NCBI RefSeq assembly: GCF_006874585.1
Contig: NZ_CP029762.1
Coordinates: 465,922-529,921, forward strand
Source of the DNA: Sphingomonas sp. IC081
GTDB taxonomy: Bacteria; Pseudomonadota; Alphaproteobacteria; Sphingomonadales; Sphingomonadaceae
Direction of reading: 5' to 3'
Length of the DNA stretch: 64,000 nucleotides
Shown here: positions 9,212-18,130 of the stretch, piece after piece
Position numbering within the stretch: position 1 is the first letter of the stretch
How the letters are laid out: the number at the start of each line of letters is the position of its first letter
Program-made: the position numbers and the translations under genes
Notes under the pieces: model-generated
Database searches by the model: none
What the model was told of the DNA's origin: nothing
Seen by the model: the letters and a program-made list of their open reading frames with translations, nothing else

Positions 9212-10135
9212 GTGCAAGGAATGACATCCATCCGGCCGACCCGGTGCGGGGCCGGGAAATGGGGCGCGATTGGCCGCGTCCGCAATACGGCAATTCTGCC
9301 GGCCATTCTGGTCGCGTTGGTCGCTGCACCGGCCATGGCGCAGGACGTGTCCGGCCGGCCGGATGACCTCAAGATCGGGGGCGACCGCATTTCGGTGGGC
9401 ATCGGCATGGCGTCGACACCGGACTACATCGGCGCCGACAGTTCGAGCATTACCCCGACCGCCGCCATCCAGGGGCAGGTCTCCGGCATCAGCTTCAACA
9501 CCCAGGGCACTGCCATTTACATCGATGCGGTTCCTTCCAGCGGCCAGCCGGGATGGAAGCTGGAGCTTGGGCCGCTGGCCGCGCTGCGCCTCGACCGGAC
9601 CGGCAAGCTGGACAATCCTGCCGTGCGGGCGCTGGGCCGCCTCGACAAGGCCGTGGAACTGGGCGGCTCGATCGGGGTTCAGCGCACCGGGGTCGTAACC
9701 AGCCCATTCGACACCCTTTCGCTCAGCCTTTCCTACCAGCATGACATCGCCGGTGCGCATGGCAGCTACGTGGCGAGCCCCGAGGTCGACTACGACACGC
9801 CGCTGTCCGAACATGCCTTCGTGTCGTTCTCGGCCTCGGCCGATTACGTCGGCGCCGGCTTCGGTCGCTATTATTACGCCATCGACCGGGCAGGCAGCCT
9901 CGCCAGCGGCCTGCCGGTCTACCTCGGCGCCGACCGGGCCGGGTGGAAGGACTGCAATTTCAGCACGATGGCCGTTCATTCGCTGACCGGCAACCTGCTG
10001 CATGGATTGGGCGTGTTTGCCACTGGCGGCTACCAGCGGCTGCTTGGTACCTACCGCCGCTCGCCGATCGTGGCCGACGTCGGCAACGCCAACCAGTGGA
10101 GCGGTGCGCTCGGGGTGGAGTACAGCTTTCGATGA
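9212..10135 (+). CDS. MipA/OmpV-family outer membrane beta-barrel protein
   Basis: 307 residues. A GTG start at 9212 is placed behind AAGGATCAGGAC; an ATG at 9221 is an in-frame alternative. A signal peptide with cleavage near APAMAQ leads to alternating beta strands. MipA/OmpV features include VGIGMASTPDYIGADSSSIT near the start of the barrel, SPEVDYDTPLSEHAFVSFSA, a GRYYYAID-like turn and the closing aromatic strand GALGVEYSFR, typical of outer membrane barrels. MipA was described as a scaffold protein for murein enzymes in E. coli, but most family members have no known function. The stop overlaps the start of the next gene by four bases. Confidence 0.85.
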   Translation: MQGMTSIRPTRCGAGKWGAIGRVRNTAILPAILVALVAAPAMAQDVSGRPDDLKIGGDRISVGIGMASTPDYIGADSSSITPTAAIQGQVSGISFNTQGTAIYIDAVPSSGQPGWKLELGPLAALRLDRTGKLDNPAVRALGRLDKAVELGGSIGVQRTGVVTSPFDTLSLSLSYQHDIAGAHGSYVASPEVDYDTPLSEHAFVSFSASADYVGAGFGRYYYAIDRAGSLASGLPVYLGADRAGWKDCNFSTMAVHSLTGNLLHGLGVFATGGYQRLLGTYRRSPIVADVGNANQWSGALGVEYSFR

Positions 10136-11235
10136 GACGCCGTGGTTTCCTGCTGTCTCTGGCAGCAGTCGCCGCACTGGCGGCATCCTTTCCGCTGACG
10201 GGCTGCCTTGATCGCAATCGCACGCCGCTCTCGCGCATCTATTATCACGGCCCCCGGTCCGATCATTTCGATGGGGAGCACTTCTTCAATCCGGAAGGCG
10301 AGGAAGGCACCGGCGGTGCCCAGCGCGACGGCATCGGCACGTTCCTGCGCATCGCCGAGGGGCGCGCCGGGCATCATGGCTGGCCGGCCTCGGTGCCGGT
10401 CGTCCAGAGCGTGCCGCCGCGCCGGGTGGCAGGACAGCGCATGCTGGTCACCTGGATCGGCCATGCCACCACGCTGGTGCAGACCCAGGGCATCAACATC
10501 CTCATCGATCCGGTCTGGGCGAGGCGAGATTCCCCCGTGCAACTGGTCGGACCGGAGCGGGTCCGCAAGCCCGGCGTGAAGCTGCGCGACCTGCCGCCGA
10601 TCGATCTCGTGCTGATCAGCCACAATCACTACGATCATCTCGACATGCACGCGCTGGAGAAGATCGCGGCGCGGGACCATCCCACGATCATCACCGGGCT
10701 CGGCAACGATACCCTGCTGGCACAGTACGGCATCCCGGCCAAGGCGGGTGACTGGGGGCAGACCATTGCCTTTCGGCCCGGCATCGACGTGGAGATCACC
10801 CGCGCCCATCACTGGAGCGAGCGCTGGTACGACGACCGGGATCGTTCCTTGTGGTGCGGGTTCCGGGTCAGGCTGCCCTCGGGCGGGGACCTCTACTATT
10901 CCGGCGACACAGGTGACGGTCAGATGATCTGGGCACATCAGGCGGTCGAGCCGGGACGGCCGATCCGTCTCGCGATCCTGCCGATCGCACCCTACAAGCT
11001 GACCCAGGCGAAGACCGGCAATCACATCGACCCGGGCGGTGCGGTGACGGCTTTCGGGATCCTGCATCCCGCGTGGGCGCTCGGCGTCCATTGGGGGACG
11101 TTCGAACTGGGCGAGGAAGGGGTGAACGACGCGCCCAAGCGGCTGGCGGCCTCGCTGGCCGACCATGCCATCGCGCCGGAGCGGTTCCGCACGCTGGAGG
11201 CGGGGCGGGCCTGGGATGTGCCGGCCGATCGATGA
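10132..11235 (+). CDS. Metallo-beta-lactamase-fold hydrolase, lipoprotein-like (NAPE-PLD/UlaG-type)
   Basis: 367 residues, starting with the ATG of the ATGA overlap. It has a signal with a possible lipobox (PLTGC). The metal site motif HNHYDHLD is intact, preceded by the family strand VTWIGHATTLVQ and ILIDPVW. A second metal region is seen at YYSGDTGDG, and the final His lies in LGVHWGTFEL. Presence of the GHATTL strand and NHYDHLD places it with the N-acyl-phosphatidylethanolamine phospholipase D-like or UlaG-like branch. Substrate is unknown; periplasmic or membrane-bound location is inferred from the signal. It is co-transcribed with the MipA gene. Confidence 0.85.
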   Translation: MRRRGFLLSLAAVAALAASFPLTGCLDRNRTPLSRIYYHGPRSDHFDGEHFFNPEGEEGTGGAQRDGIGTFLRIAEGRAGHHGWPASVPVVQSVPPRRVAGQRMLVTWIGHATTLVQTQGINILIDPVWARRDSPVQLVGPERVRKPGVKLRDLPPIDLVLISHNHYDHLDMHALEKIAARDHPTIITGLGNDTLLAQYGIPAKAGDWGQTIAFRPGIDVEITRAHHWSERWYDDRDRSLWCGFRVRLPSGGDLYYSGDTGDGQMIWAHQAVEPGRPIRLAILPIAPYKLTQAKTGNHIDPGGAVTAFGILHPAWALGVHWGTFELGEEGVNDAPKRLAASLADHAIAPERFRTLEAGRAWDVPADR

Positions 11236-11311
11236 AGCGGCGAGCCAGCTGCTATAAGGAACCTTGAGCTGCCGCGCGGATTTCCCGGTGGTCAGCGATG
11301 GGGTCCCGAAC

Positions 11312-12109
11312 ATGAGAATTGCGGCAATCGTTCTTTCGGCAACGGCGCTGCTGCCGGCCGCGGCGGCAGCGCAGGAGCGAAGCTATTGTCCCGACCGTCC
11401 CGGCATCGGCACGCCAGCCTGCACGATGGCACCGGGGCAGTTCTCGCTGGAACTCGGCCTCGGTGACTGGACGCTGGAGCGCGGCGAGGGGCAGCGGCAG
11501 GACAGCTTCACGCTGGGCGATGCGCTGCTGCGCTATGGCATTGCCGATCACGCCGAAGTGCAAGTGGGCTGGACCATGCTCGGCTTCGCGCGCACCCGCG
11601 ACAGCGTCGGCCACACCGTCGATCATCGCAGCGGCACCGGCGACATGACGCTGGCGCTGCGCCGCAACCTGGTCAATCCCGACGGGTCGGGGTTCTCGCT
11701 GGCGCTCATGCCGTATGTTTCGCTGCCGGTGGGGCGAAGCCCGCTGGGCGCCGGGGACTGGGGGGCAGGCATGCTGGTGCCGGTGTCCTATCAGCTCAGC
11801 GACACCTGGAGCCTGTCCAGCACGAGCGAGGTCGATGCGGCCGTGGACGAGGACGGCCATGGCCGCCACTTCGCGGTGGCCGAGACGGTCGGCGCGACGG
11901 CGGCTGTCAGTGATGCAGTCTCGGCGACGGCGGAATATCAGATCCTCGGCGACAAGGATCCCCAAGGCCATAGCGTCCAGCATCTCGCCGGGCTGTCGCT
12001 GGGCTGGCAGCCGCAGGACGATCTGCAGCTGGATCTCGGCGTAAATGCCGGGCTGGATCGCGACGCGGCGGATGTCGAAGTCTATTTCGGCATCGCGCGG
12101 CGGTTCTGA
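11312..12109 (+). CDS. Outer membrane beta-barrel protein of the MetA-pathway/transporter type
   Basis: 265 residues from the ATG at 11312, chosen because it gives a clean signal peptide (MRIAAIVLSATALLPAAAAA). The mature part begins QERSYCPDRPGIGTPACTMA, where DRPG followed by a short pattern is characteristic of the putative phenol-degradation MetA-pathway family (PF13557). The rest is a series of amphipathic strands ending in a C-terminal aromatic (FGIARRF), the outer membrane insertion signal. It probably forms a small outer membrane pore. The gene is followed by a strong hairpin and converges on the autotransporter gene. Confidence 0.72.
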   Translation: MRIAAIVLSATALLPAAAAAQERSYCPDRPGIGTPACTMAPGQFSLELGLGDWTLERGEGQRQDSFTLGDALLRYGIADHAEVQVGWTMLGFARTRDSVGHTVDHRSGTGDMTLALRRNLVNPDGSGFSLALMPYVSLPVGRSPLGAGDWGAGMLVPVSYQLSDTWSLSSTSEVDAAVDEDGHGRHFAVAETVGATAAVSDAVSATAEYQILGDKDPQGHSVQHLAGLSLGWQPQDDLQLDLGVNAGLDRDAADVEVYFGIARRF

Positions 12110-12118
12110 GGCAGCGCT

Positions 12119-12143
12119 CGGGGAGCGGACCGGCCGCTCCCCG
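12119..12143. terminator. Perfect 10-bp hairpin between convergent genes
   Basis: CGGGGAGCGG (12119-12128) and CCGCTCCCCG (12134-12143) pair perfectly around a five-base loop. It lies between the stop codons of two convergent genes and could terminate both. A strong T run is absent on either strand. Confidence 0.6.
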
Positions 12144-12160
12144 AAACGTTCATTCTGCGA

Positions 12161-15100
12161 TCAGAAGCGGACCGTCGCCGAAGCGCGGATACCGTGGTCT
12201 TCGCCGCGGCTGCCGATCGAGCCGGTATAGCCCGCACCCAGCGAGAAGGCCGAAGTCGCGGGCCATTCGATGGCGGCGTCGAGGTTCACGCTATCGCGCG
12301 AGAGCGGTGCGCCCTCGACGATGAAGCTCGAACCGCCCTGCTGGAAGGCCACGCGCGAGCCGACGTCGACATCGCTGGTGGCATGTTCCCAGGCGATCTT
12401 CGTGCGCACCGCGACCGGCGCGGTGGCCGAGCCGAGGGTCATGCGCAGACCGGCCGAAGTCCAGCCATAGCCCTGCGTGCGCTGGCTGCCCTTGAGCGCG
12501 GCGGTGCCGCCGGTCTCGCGGAAACGGTCACCCGTGAGCCACAGGGCATTGAAGCCGGCGAAGGGTTCGATCGAACCGGCGCCGAGCGGCAGTACGTAGC
12601 CCGCCTCGCCAAACACCTGCTTGACCGAGCCGCCGCCCTTGCCATCGAGCGATTCCTCAAGCGAACGGTAATCGATGGTCCGCTTGGTCTCGGTGTCGAG
12701 GTCGGTATAGCTGGCGCCTGCACGCAGGGTCAGCGGACCGAAACCGGCGGCAGCGTAGATCGCGCCGTAGACCTCGTCGAGATCCGCCGTCGAGGCGCGG
12801 CGAGCGACCGTCACGTCCTGATGCGCGGTGCCACCGGCAAGGCCCAGCTTCACGCTGTCGCTGGGGCTCAGCTCCACACCGCCGACGAAGCGGTAACCCG
12901 AGGCGCTGACCTTGGCGGCATTGGCGTTGCCGTCCTTGTCGTTCCAGTTGCCGCCGACATCGGCCCAGAGCGCGATCTTGCCGCCGGTCACCGACGAAGG
13001 TGCGGCGCTGCGGGCACGCTCCAGCAGGGTGCGGCGCAGGTTCGCGGCATCGTCCGCCGCCACCGACAGCGTCGAGGCGTGAATTTCGCCCGAAAGCGCG
13101 TCGAGGCCCGAGCCGATCTCGCTCGTCGAGGAGCCCACCAGTGCGTCATAGATCGGGGTGCCGATCACGAACGTGCCGTCGATGGCGGTGCCCACGGCAA
13201 TCTGGTTGGCGGTCGTGCCGGCCCCGGCGAACGTCACGTCGTTGCGTGTGAGCGTCAGCAGCACGCCATTGGCGGAGTAGCTGAGCGTCGGCACGAGGAA
13301 CGCGAAGTTGCTGGTCACCTCGTCGAAGGTGCCGCTCACGCCGCCATCGGCGGAGAGGATCACGTAGCTGCCCTGGGGCTTGTAGTCGCCGGCTTCTGCC
13401 AGGACTTCGACCGTGCCGCCCTCGATGGTGGCGACGCCCGTGGTCGAGATGCGGTCACCCGCACCGGCAGCGTTGACTTCGACGGCATAGGTCGAGCCGA
13501 CCTCGAACGTCAGGTCGCTGGCGACGTGAAGGTGGCCGATCGAGTTGCCCGGAGCCGCCGTGGCGCCGGTGCGGACGATGAGACCGCCGACCGTGCCGTT
13601 ACCGCCCACGATGCCGCCGCTGTTCACGGTGACGATCGAGCCGGCGATCGAACCGTTCACCGCAAGGCGGCCTTCGTCGATGGTGGTGGCGCCGGTATAG
13701 TCGCTGGTGTCGGTGAGGTTGAGCGAACCCGCGCCGGTCTTGGTGAGGGTGCCGGTGCCGCTGATGCTGCCTGAATAGACGCCCGCGGCAGCCTGGTCGA
13801 ATTCGACGTTGGCGGTATTGAGGATCGGGCCTTGCAGGCTCGACGTGTCACCCGCCAGCGTGCCGTCGGTCACCACGGTGCCGCCGGTGTAGGTATTGGC
13901 GCCGGTCAACGTCAGGGTGCCGGAACCGGTCTTGGCGAACATGCCGCTGCCCGAAACCGCGCCGCTGTAGGTGCCGTCGGTGGTCTGGTCGAACACCACG
14001 GTGCCGCTGTTGGCAACGTCGCCCTGAAGGCTGGCGGTCGTGCCGACCAATGATCCGTCCAGCACGGTGGTGCCACCGGTGTAGCTGTTGGCGCCGGTCA
14101 GGACGACGGTGCCGGTGCCGTCCTTGGTGAACGAGCCGGAACCGGACATGTCGCTGCCCAGGGTGCCGTCGCTGTCCTGATCGATGATCAGTGCGGCATT
14201 GTTGGTCACCGCGCCCTGGATGCTGGTGGTGTTGCCGACCAGCGTACCGTCGGTGATGGTGGTGCCGCCGGTGTAGGTGTTGGCGCCGGTCAGCACCAGC
14301 GTGCCCGCGCCGGTCTTGGTGATGCCGCCGTCGCCGCTGATCACGCCGGTCAGCGCCGCGTCGAAGCCGTTGGTGTCGATCGTGCCGTTGTTCGAGGTGA
14401 CGCCGATGTCGCTCGAATAGCTGCCGGCAGCGTCAACCGTCAGGGTGCCGCCATCGATGACCGGCAGCACCGCGCCGTTGAGCAGATCGCTGGTGGTGTT
14501 GTCGCCGGTGATGTTGCCCACGCCGCCGACGGCTGCGGCGATGTCGGTGCCGAAGATGTAGGAATAGTCGAAGCTCAGCGACGCCCCGTTCAGCAGGTCG
14601 CCGAGCGAGAAGCCGAGGCCGATGGTGTTGTCGCCGTTGCCGACATTGGTGCCGGCGAGATAGGATGCGGTGTCGCGCGACCATCCGGTGACGGCGGCAT
14701 TATGTTCATAGGTGGTGTCGGTATAGAGGCCGATCACGTACTTGGAGACGAGCGCCTCGGCATAGACCAGGTCGGTTGCCGGAATCGAGCCGTTGCCCAG
14801 GTAGTTGTTGGTGACGCTGGAATCGCCGGCAGCCGCAACCGCGTCGGGATCCAGTTCGCGCGAGAACGAGAGCCCGGTAAGGTCGCTCAGCGCAGTGATG
14901 CTGGTGGTGATGTTGACCTGCTGGTCGGTCACGTTGAAGTAGTAGTCGTTGGTGATCGTGAACAGGTCCGCCACCGTAGCGGTCCACACGGCGCGCAGGT
15001 CATAGGTGGTGCCGTTGTATTCGACGCCGTTGTAGTTGGTCAGCGTACCGCCGGTGATGGTGGCGGTGAAGGCATTGTTGTTGCTGATGCTGAACGCCGA

Positions 15101-15382
15101 ACCGCCGCCAGTGCCTGCAACTACGAATCCTTCGAACGGTGAGCCCGGGGTCAGATAGTCGTAGCTGGGGTTGAAGGCTCCGGTCCCGGTGCCGTCGTAG
15201 AGAATGCCGGGCGATACGCCGCCATTGTAGCCCAGCGTGCCCTTTTCGTTGAGGCCGATGGTGATGTAGTTGCCTGCGAGCACTTGCGAATCCGCAAAGG
15301 CGGGCGCGGCAGCCAGCAGCCCGATGGCCGCGCTGGAACAGAGCGCAGCCTTAAATGCGGCGGCGCGGTATGCTAACTTCAT
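12161..15382 (-). CDS. Large autotransporter with passenger beta-strand repeats
   Basis: 1073 residues. The start at 15382 has a GGGGGA ribosome site seven bases upstream and opens a signal peptide ending AAPAFADS. Residues about 35-310 form an Asn/Thr/Gly/Tyr-rich domain I do not recognise. Then come tandem passenger repeats of the autotransporter-associated type (KTGAGTLVLTGANTYTGGTT and variants), a transition region with GTVGGLIVRTGATAAPGNSI, the usual beta-helix cap, and a C-terminal beta-barrel (about 800-1073) ending RASATVRF, with final Phe. The barrel should carry the passenger to the cell surface. The passenger is almost free of Cys. A role in adhesion or aggregation is a guess from the family. 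Transcription is divergent from the iron gene set. Confidence 0.88.
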   Translation of the reverse strand: MKLAYRAAAFKAALCSSAAIGLLAAAPAFADSQVLAGNYITIGLNEKGTLGYNGGVSPGILYDGTGTGAFNPSYDYLTPGSPFEGFVVAGTGGGSAFSISNNNAFTATITGGTLTNYNGVEYNGTTYDLRAVWTATVADLFTITNDYYFNVTDQQVNITTSITALSDLTGLSFSRELDPDAVAAAGDSSVTNNYLGNGSIPATDLVYAEALVSKYVIGLYTDTTYEHNAAVTGWSRDTASYLAGTNVGNGDNTIGLGFSLGDLLNGASLSFDYSYIFGTDIAAAVGGVGNITGDNTTSDLLNGAVLPVIDGGTLTVDAAGSYSSDIGVTSNNGTIDTNGFDAALTGVISGDGGITKTGAGTLVLTGANTYTGGTTITDGTLVGNTTSIQGAVTNNAALIIDQDSDGTLGSDMSGSGSFTKDGTGTVVLTGANSYTGGTTVLDGSLVGTTASLQGDVANSGTVVFDQTTDGTYSGAVSGSGMFAKTGSGTLTLTGANTYTGGTVVTDGTLAGDTSSLQGPILNTANVEFDQAAAGVYSGSISGTGTLTKTGAGSLNLTDTSDYTGATTIDEGRLAVNGSIAGSIVTVNSGGIVGGNGTVGGLIVRTGATAAPGNSIGHLHVASDLTFEVGSTYAVEVNAAGAGDRISTTGVATIEGGTVEVLAEAGDYKPQGSYVILSADGGVSGTFDEVTSNFAFLVPTLSYSANGVLLTLTRNDVTFAGAGTTANQIAVGTAIDGTFVIGTPIYDALVGSSTSEIGSGLDALSGEIHASTLSVAADDAANLRRTLLERARSAAPSSVTGGKIALWADVGGNWNDKDGNANAAKVSASGYRFVGGVELSPSDSVKLGLAGGTAHQDVTVARRASTADLDEVYGAIYAAAGFGPLTLRAGASYTDLDTETKRTIDYRSLEESLDGKGGGSVKQVFGEAGYVLPLGAGSIEPFAGFNALWLTGDRFRETGGTAALKGSQRTQGYGWTSAGLRMTLGSATAPVAVRTKIAWEHATSDVDVGSRVAFQQGGSSFIVEGAPLSRDSVNLDAAIEWPATSAFSLGAGYTGSIGSRGEDHGIRASATVRF
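13760..14335 (-). repeat. Three tandem 192-bp repeats inside the autotransporter gene
   Basis: Three consecutive 64-residue units (192 bp each, minus strand, starting near 14335, 14143 and 13951) share the pattern G-x-G-x(2)-K-x-G-x-G-T-x-V-L-T-G-A-N, then YTGGT, LQG and FDQ. A fourth, shortened and more divergent unit follows (about 13759-13640). They code for successive beta-helix rungs. Unequal crossing-over here could change the passenger length. Confidence 0.8.
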
Positions 15383-15573
15383 GAATTTCCCCCTGATATC
15401 GGTGTGCACTTCACCGCGAAATTCGTATTATAGGACCGCCCCCGCGTGATCCGGGCCCGAGACAGGGATAAAAGCCGGCGACTAACGGGATATTCACCAT
15501 GGCCCCTGTCAAAGGTCCGGAAGGGGTGTTTCCGGGGGGGCGGGGGGGTGATGCGCGCCAGGCGCGGCAGCCA

Positions 15574-15626
15574 TTGACAACCCCGCGCCCGGGCCTATAG
15601 CACGCAATCAATGCGAATAATTCGCA
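15574..15626 (+). promoter_or_regulatory. Sigma-70-type promoter with a Fur-type box at the transcription start
   Basis: TTGACA (15574-15579), 16 bases, TATAGC (15596-15601) gives a start of transcription near 15608. Directly over and behind it lies TGCGAATAATTCGCA (15612-15626), a perfect 7-1-7 palindrome with the AAT-N-ATT core of Fur boxes. The genes behind it belong to iron/siderophore-associated families, which supports iron-dependent repression. Binding is inferred. Confidence 0.7.
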
Positions 15627-15670
15627 ATAGCGTTCTCTGGGCCAGATCGGGAGTGTCTCCAAATGCCGCC

Positions 15671-16108
15671 ATGCGTCCCGACCGCTTCGGCTCGCGCCCA
15701 CCGGCACCTCCTGCCGATCCCGTCGGTAGCCCGGCCGCGCGCTTGGCGATGACCCGCGCCGAGATGGCCCGCTCCGACAGGACCAGTCCCTTGCCAAGGC
15801 AGAAGGCTGCAAAAGGTATCAGCCGCGGCAATCTCGCCGCGCGGCTGCTGGCAGCCATTCCCGCCAATTACCTGCTGACCTCGCTGGCGACGGCAGCACT
15901 GGCGCGCCTGCTGGCGCAAGGACTGGGCGTGCCGCCGGTCGAGGCCAGCGAATCCGCCACGCTGCTGTCCTTCGCGGTGTTTGCGGTGCTGGCGATCGTG
16001 GTGTTCTCGGTCCGCTCCATCGCCCGGCTGTGGATCGGGTTCGTGCTGGCGGCTGCCGTCATGGGGGGCTGGTTGTGGCTCTCGCTGGAGACGGGGGGGC
16101 GACTGTGA
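15671..16108 (+). CDS. DUF3649-type small membrane protein of an iron-uptake gene set
   Basis: The reading frame is open from 15611, but the predicted transcription start makes that first ATG unlikely. I give the ATG at 15671; 15749 and 15764 are in-frame alternatives and none has a good ribosome site. The product has three hydrophobic helices (LLAAIPANYLLTSLATAALA, then LLSFAVFAVLAIVVFSVR, then LWIGFVLAAAVMGGWLWLS). The last part matches my memory of DUF3649 proteins, which usually precede a PepSY membrane protein and a DUF3325 protein next to TonB siderophore receptors; exactly that order is present here. It probably takes part in handling iron at the inner membrane. The stop overlaps the next GTG start. 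Confidence 0.72.
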   Translation: MRPDRFGSRPPAPPADPVGSPAARLAMTRAEMARSDRTSPLPRQKAAKGISRGNLAARLLAAIPANYLLTSLATAALARLLAQGLGVPPVEASESATLLSFAVFAVLAIVVFSVRSIARLWIGFVLAAAVMGGWLWLSLETGGRL

Positions 16109-17664
16109 GGGAAAGCCTGCGGCAATCGATGGCGCTGGTCCATACCTGGACCGGACTGGTGCTGGGCTGGCTGCTGTTCGCCATGTTCGCGACCGGCACC
16201 TCCGCCTATTTCCAGGACGAGATCACCCGCTGGATGCAGCCCGAGATTACCGGGGCGGCCGATCCGGTGGCGTCGGCGCAAGGCGCGGCGCGCTATCTCG
16301 AAAGGAACGCCGCCGGGGCGGGCTACTGGTACATGACGCTGCCCAACGGGCGCAGTGCCACCACCCAGTTGTTCTGGCAGCCTGCCGACGGCAGCGGTTA
16401 CCGCGAGGCGGTGGTCGACGAGCAGGGCAGGGAAGTGACCGTGCGCGAGACCCGCGGCGGCTATTTCCTCTACCGCTTCCACTTCGACCTCCATTACCTG
16501 CCGGTGATCTGGGCGCGCTATCTTGTCGGCATCGCGGCAATGCTGATGCTGGTGGCGATCATCTCGGGCGTCATCACCCACAAGAAGATCTTCGCGGACT
16601 TCTTCATGCTGCGCTTCGGCAAGGGCCAGCGTTCATGGCTCGATGCGCACAATGTCAGCGCCGTGCTGGCCCTGCCGTTCCATGCGATGATCACCTTCAC
16701 CGGCCTCGTCACGCTGGCCTCGATGTACATGCCCTGGGGTGTGCTGGCGAACTATGCCGCGCCCGCGACGTTCCAGGAGGCGGTCTTCGGTACCTCGCAC
16801 GACGGTGTCGCCGCCGGAAAGCCCGCGTCCCTCCCCGAACTGGCGCCGCTGATGCACCGCGCCGCGGCGGCATGGGGCGGACGCGAGGTGGGGATCGTGC
16901 GCGTCACCAATCCCGGCGACGCGGCCGCGACCATCGAACTCACCCGCGCCTCGAAGGATGCACTTGGCTCGCGCGGGGAAGTGCTGGTGTTCGACGTGCA
17001 GGGGCGGCAGATCGGCGGCAGCCCGGCTCCGGGCCCTGCGGTGCGGACCGAAAGCGTGATGATCGGTCTGCACGCGGGACGTTTTGCGCAGCTTGGCCTG
17101 CGCTGGCTCTATTTCCTGAGCGGCATTGCCGGCACGATCATGGTGGGCAGCGGCCTTGTGCTGTGGACGGTGAAGCGCCGCCAGCGGCTGCCCGATCCCG
17201 AGCATCCGCATTTCGGCTTCCGCCTCGTCGAGCGTCTGAATGTCGCCGCAATTGCCGGACTTGGTTCCGGCATCGCCGCCTATTTCCTCGCCAACCGGCT
17301 GCTTCCGACCGGACTCGCGGCGCGGGCGGACTGGGAAGTGCACACGATGTTCCTCGTCTGGCTCGGCGTGCTGCTCTGGGCCGTGGTTCGCCCGCCCCGC
17401 CGGGCCTGGATCGAGGGGCTGTGGCTGGCGGCCGGGCTCTTCGGGGCGGTGCCTGTGGTGAACGCGCTGACGACTTCGCGTGGTTTCCCTTTCAACGTCC
17501 TGCACGGTGACTGGCTGTTTGTCGGTTTCGATCTGGTCATGGCCGCGCTGGCGTTTGCCTTTGGCGCTGCCGCCCTGAAACTCACCCGGCGCTGGAGCGC
17601 AAGCGCGCAGGCAGAAGCGGCCCCGCGGCGCAAGACGGCAAGCAGCAAGGCCGTAGAGGCATGA
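16105..17664 (+). CDS. PepSY-associated transmembrane protein (probable ferric-siderophore reductase type)
   Basis: 519 residues from a GTG start (16105) that overlaps the preceding stop; the ribosome region is within the upstream gene. The family landmark is at the N-terminus: SLRQSMALVHTWTGLVLGWL, the first of about four to five main membrane helices. A periplasmic loop (about 40-140) follows, then the helix pair with LVGIAAMLMLVAIISGVITH and KKIFADFF, and the histidines of LDAHNVSAVLALPFHAMITF, spaced as in proteins suspected to bind haem. PepSY-TM proteins next to siderophore receptors act in reductive release of iron at the inner membrane; some, such as FoxB/PiuB relatives, have been linked to siderophore use. 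The receptor itself is not in this window. Confidence 0.85.
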   Translation: MRESLRQSMALVHTWTGLVLGWLLFAMFATGTSAYFQDEITRWMQPEITGAADPVASAQGAARYLERNAAGAGYWYMTLPNGRSATTQLFWQPADGSGYREAVVDEQGREVTVRETRGGYFLYRFHFDLHYLPVIWARYLVGIAAMLMLVAIISGVITHKKIFADFFMLRFGKGQRSWLDAHNVSAVLALPFHAMITFTGLVTLASMYMPWGVLANYAAPATFQEAVFGTSHDGVAAGKPASLPELAPLMHRAAAAWGGREVGIVRVTNPGDAAATIELTRASKDALGSRGEVLVFDVQGRQIGGSPAPGPAVRTESVMIGLHAGRFAQLGLRWLYFLSGIAGTIMVGSGLVLWTVKRRQRLPDPEHPHFGFRLVERLNVAAIAGLGSGIAAYFLANRLLPTGLAARADWEVHTMFLVWLGVLLWAVVRPPRRAWIEGLWLAAGLFGAVPVVNALTTSRGFPFNVLHGDWLFVGFDLVMAALAFAFGAAALKLTRRWSASAQAEAAPRRKTASSKAVEA

Positions 17665-17930
17665 TCCATTTTACGGCAATCCTGCTGGCGCTCGGCGGCT
17701 TCTCCGCGCTTGCCCTCTCGATGACGCGGCATCAGCGCGATCTGGTCGGGCGGACGCTGGCGGCGCGGCAGGCGACTGCGGCGCGGATTTCGGGATGGGT
17801 GCTGCTTGTTTCAGCGTTCGCGGTCGATGTTACCGCTCTGGGGGGAGGATACGGATCGGTCGCCTGTTTCGCGCATCTTTCCGTCGGGGCGTGGCTGACC
17901 ATCGCGGTGCTTCACTGGCGCCGCCGGTAA
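17661..17930 (+). CDS. DUF3325 small membrane protein
   Basis: 89 residues with an ATGA overlap to the PepSY gene. It has three hydrophobic segments and the family pattern: LALSMTRHQRDLVGR after the first helix, then a central helix with GWVLLVSAFAVD and a last helix SVGAWLTIAVLHWRRR. DUF3325 proteins almost always occur as the last member of the DUF3649-PepSY-DUF3325 set linked to iron uptake. Its molecular role is not established. Confidence 0.85.
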   Translation: MIHFTAILLALGGFSALALSMTRHQRDLVGRTLAARQATAARISGWVLLVSAFAVDVTALGGGYGSVACFAHLSVGAWLTIAVLHWRRR

Positions 17931-17989
17931 GGACGCAGGCGTCCTCTCCGGCGCATCGAGAGCCCTCGCTCGCCTGTGAGGGCAGCCGA

Positions 17990-18049
17990 TGACACTTATG
18001 TCACTTTACCAGCCTCCACCGGCAAAGTGACATGAGGGTAAAGTGACAT
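17990..18049. repeat. Cluster of TAAAGTGACAT-like repeats upstream of a winged-helix gene
   Basis: Three copies of one element lie within 60 bases: ATGTCACTTTA (17998-18008, inverted), AAAGTGACAT (18024-18033) and TAAAGTGACAT (18039-18049). The first copy overlaps a short palindrome TGACACTTATGTCA (17990-18003). The arrangement resembles iterons or a multi-site operator and ends 81 bases before the start of a DNA-binding protein gene, which may bind it. Confidence 0.65.
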
Positions 18050-18130
18050 AGATGGAAAAGTTCACCCACAATTCGCGCAAGATGCCGATTGTGGATTCAC
18101 AGCGATTCGCATCTGTGCTTGATTCGTTCC

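Noticed and set aside
12194-13774. A 526-codon plus-strand frame inside the autotransporter gene
   Set aside because: It mirrors the barrel and repeat region; composition is typical of an antisense shadow.
13760-14335. A CRISPR-like or satellite repeat array
   Set aside because: The units are in-frame, 192 bp long and code for autotransporter passenger rungs.
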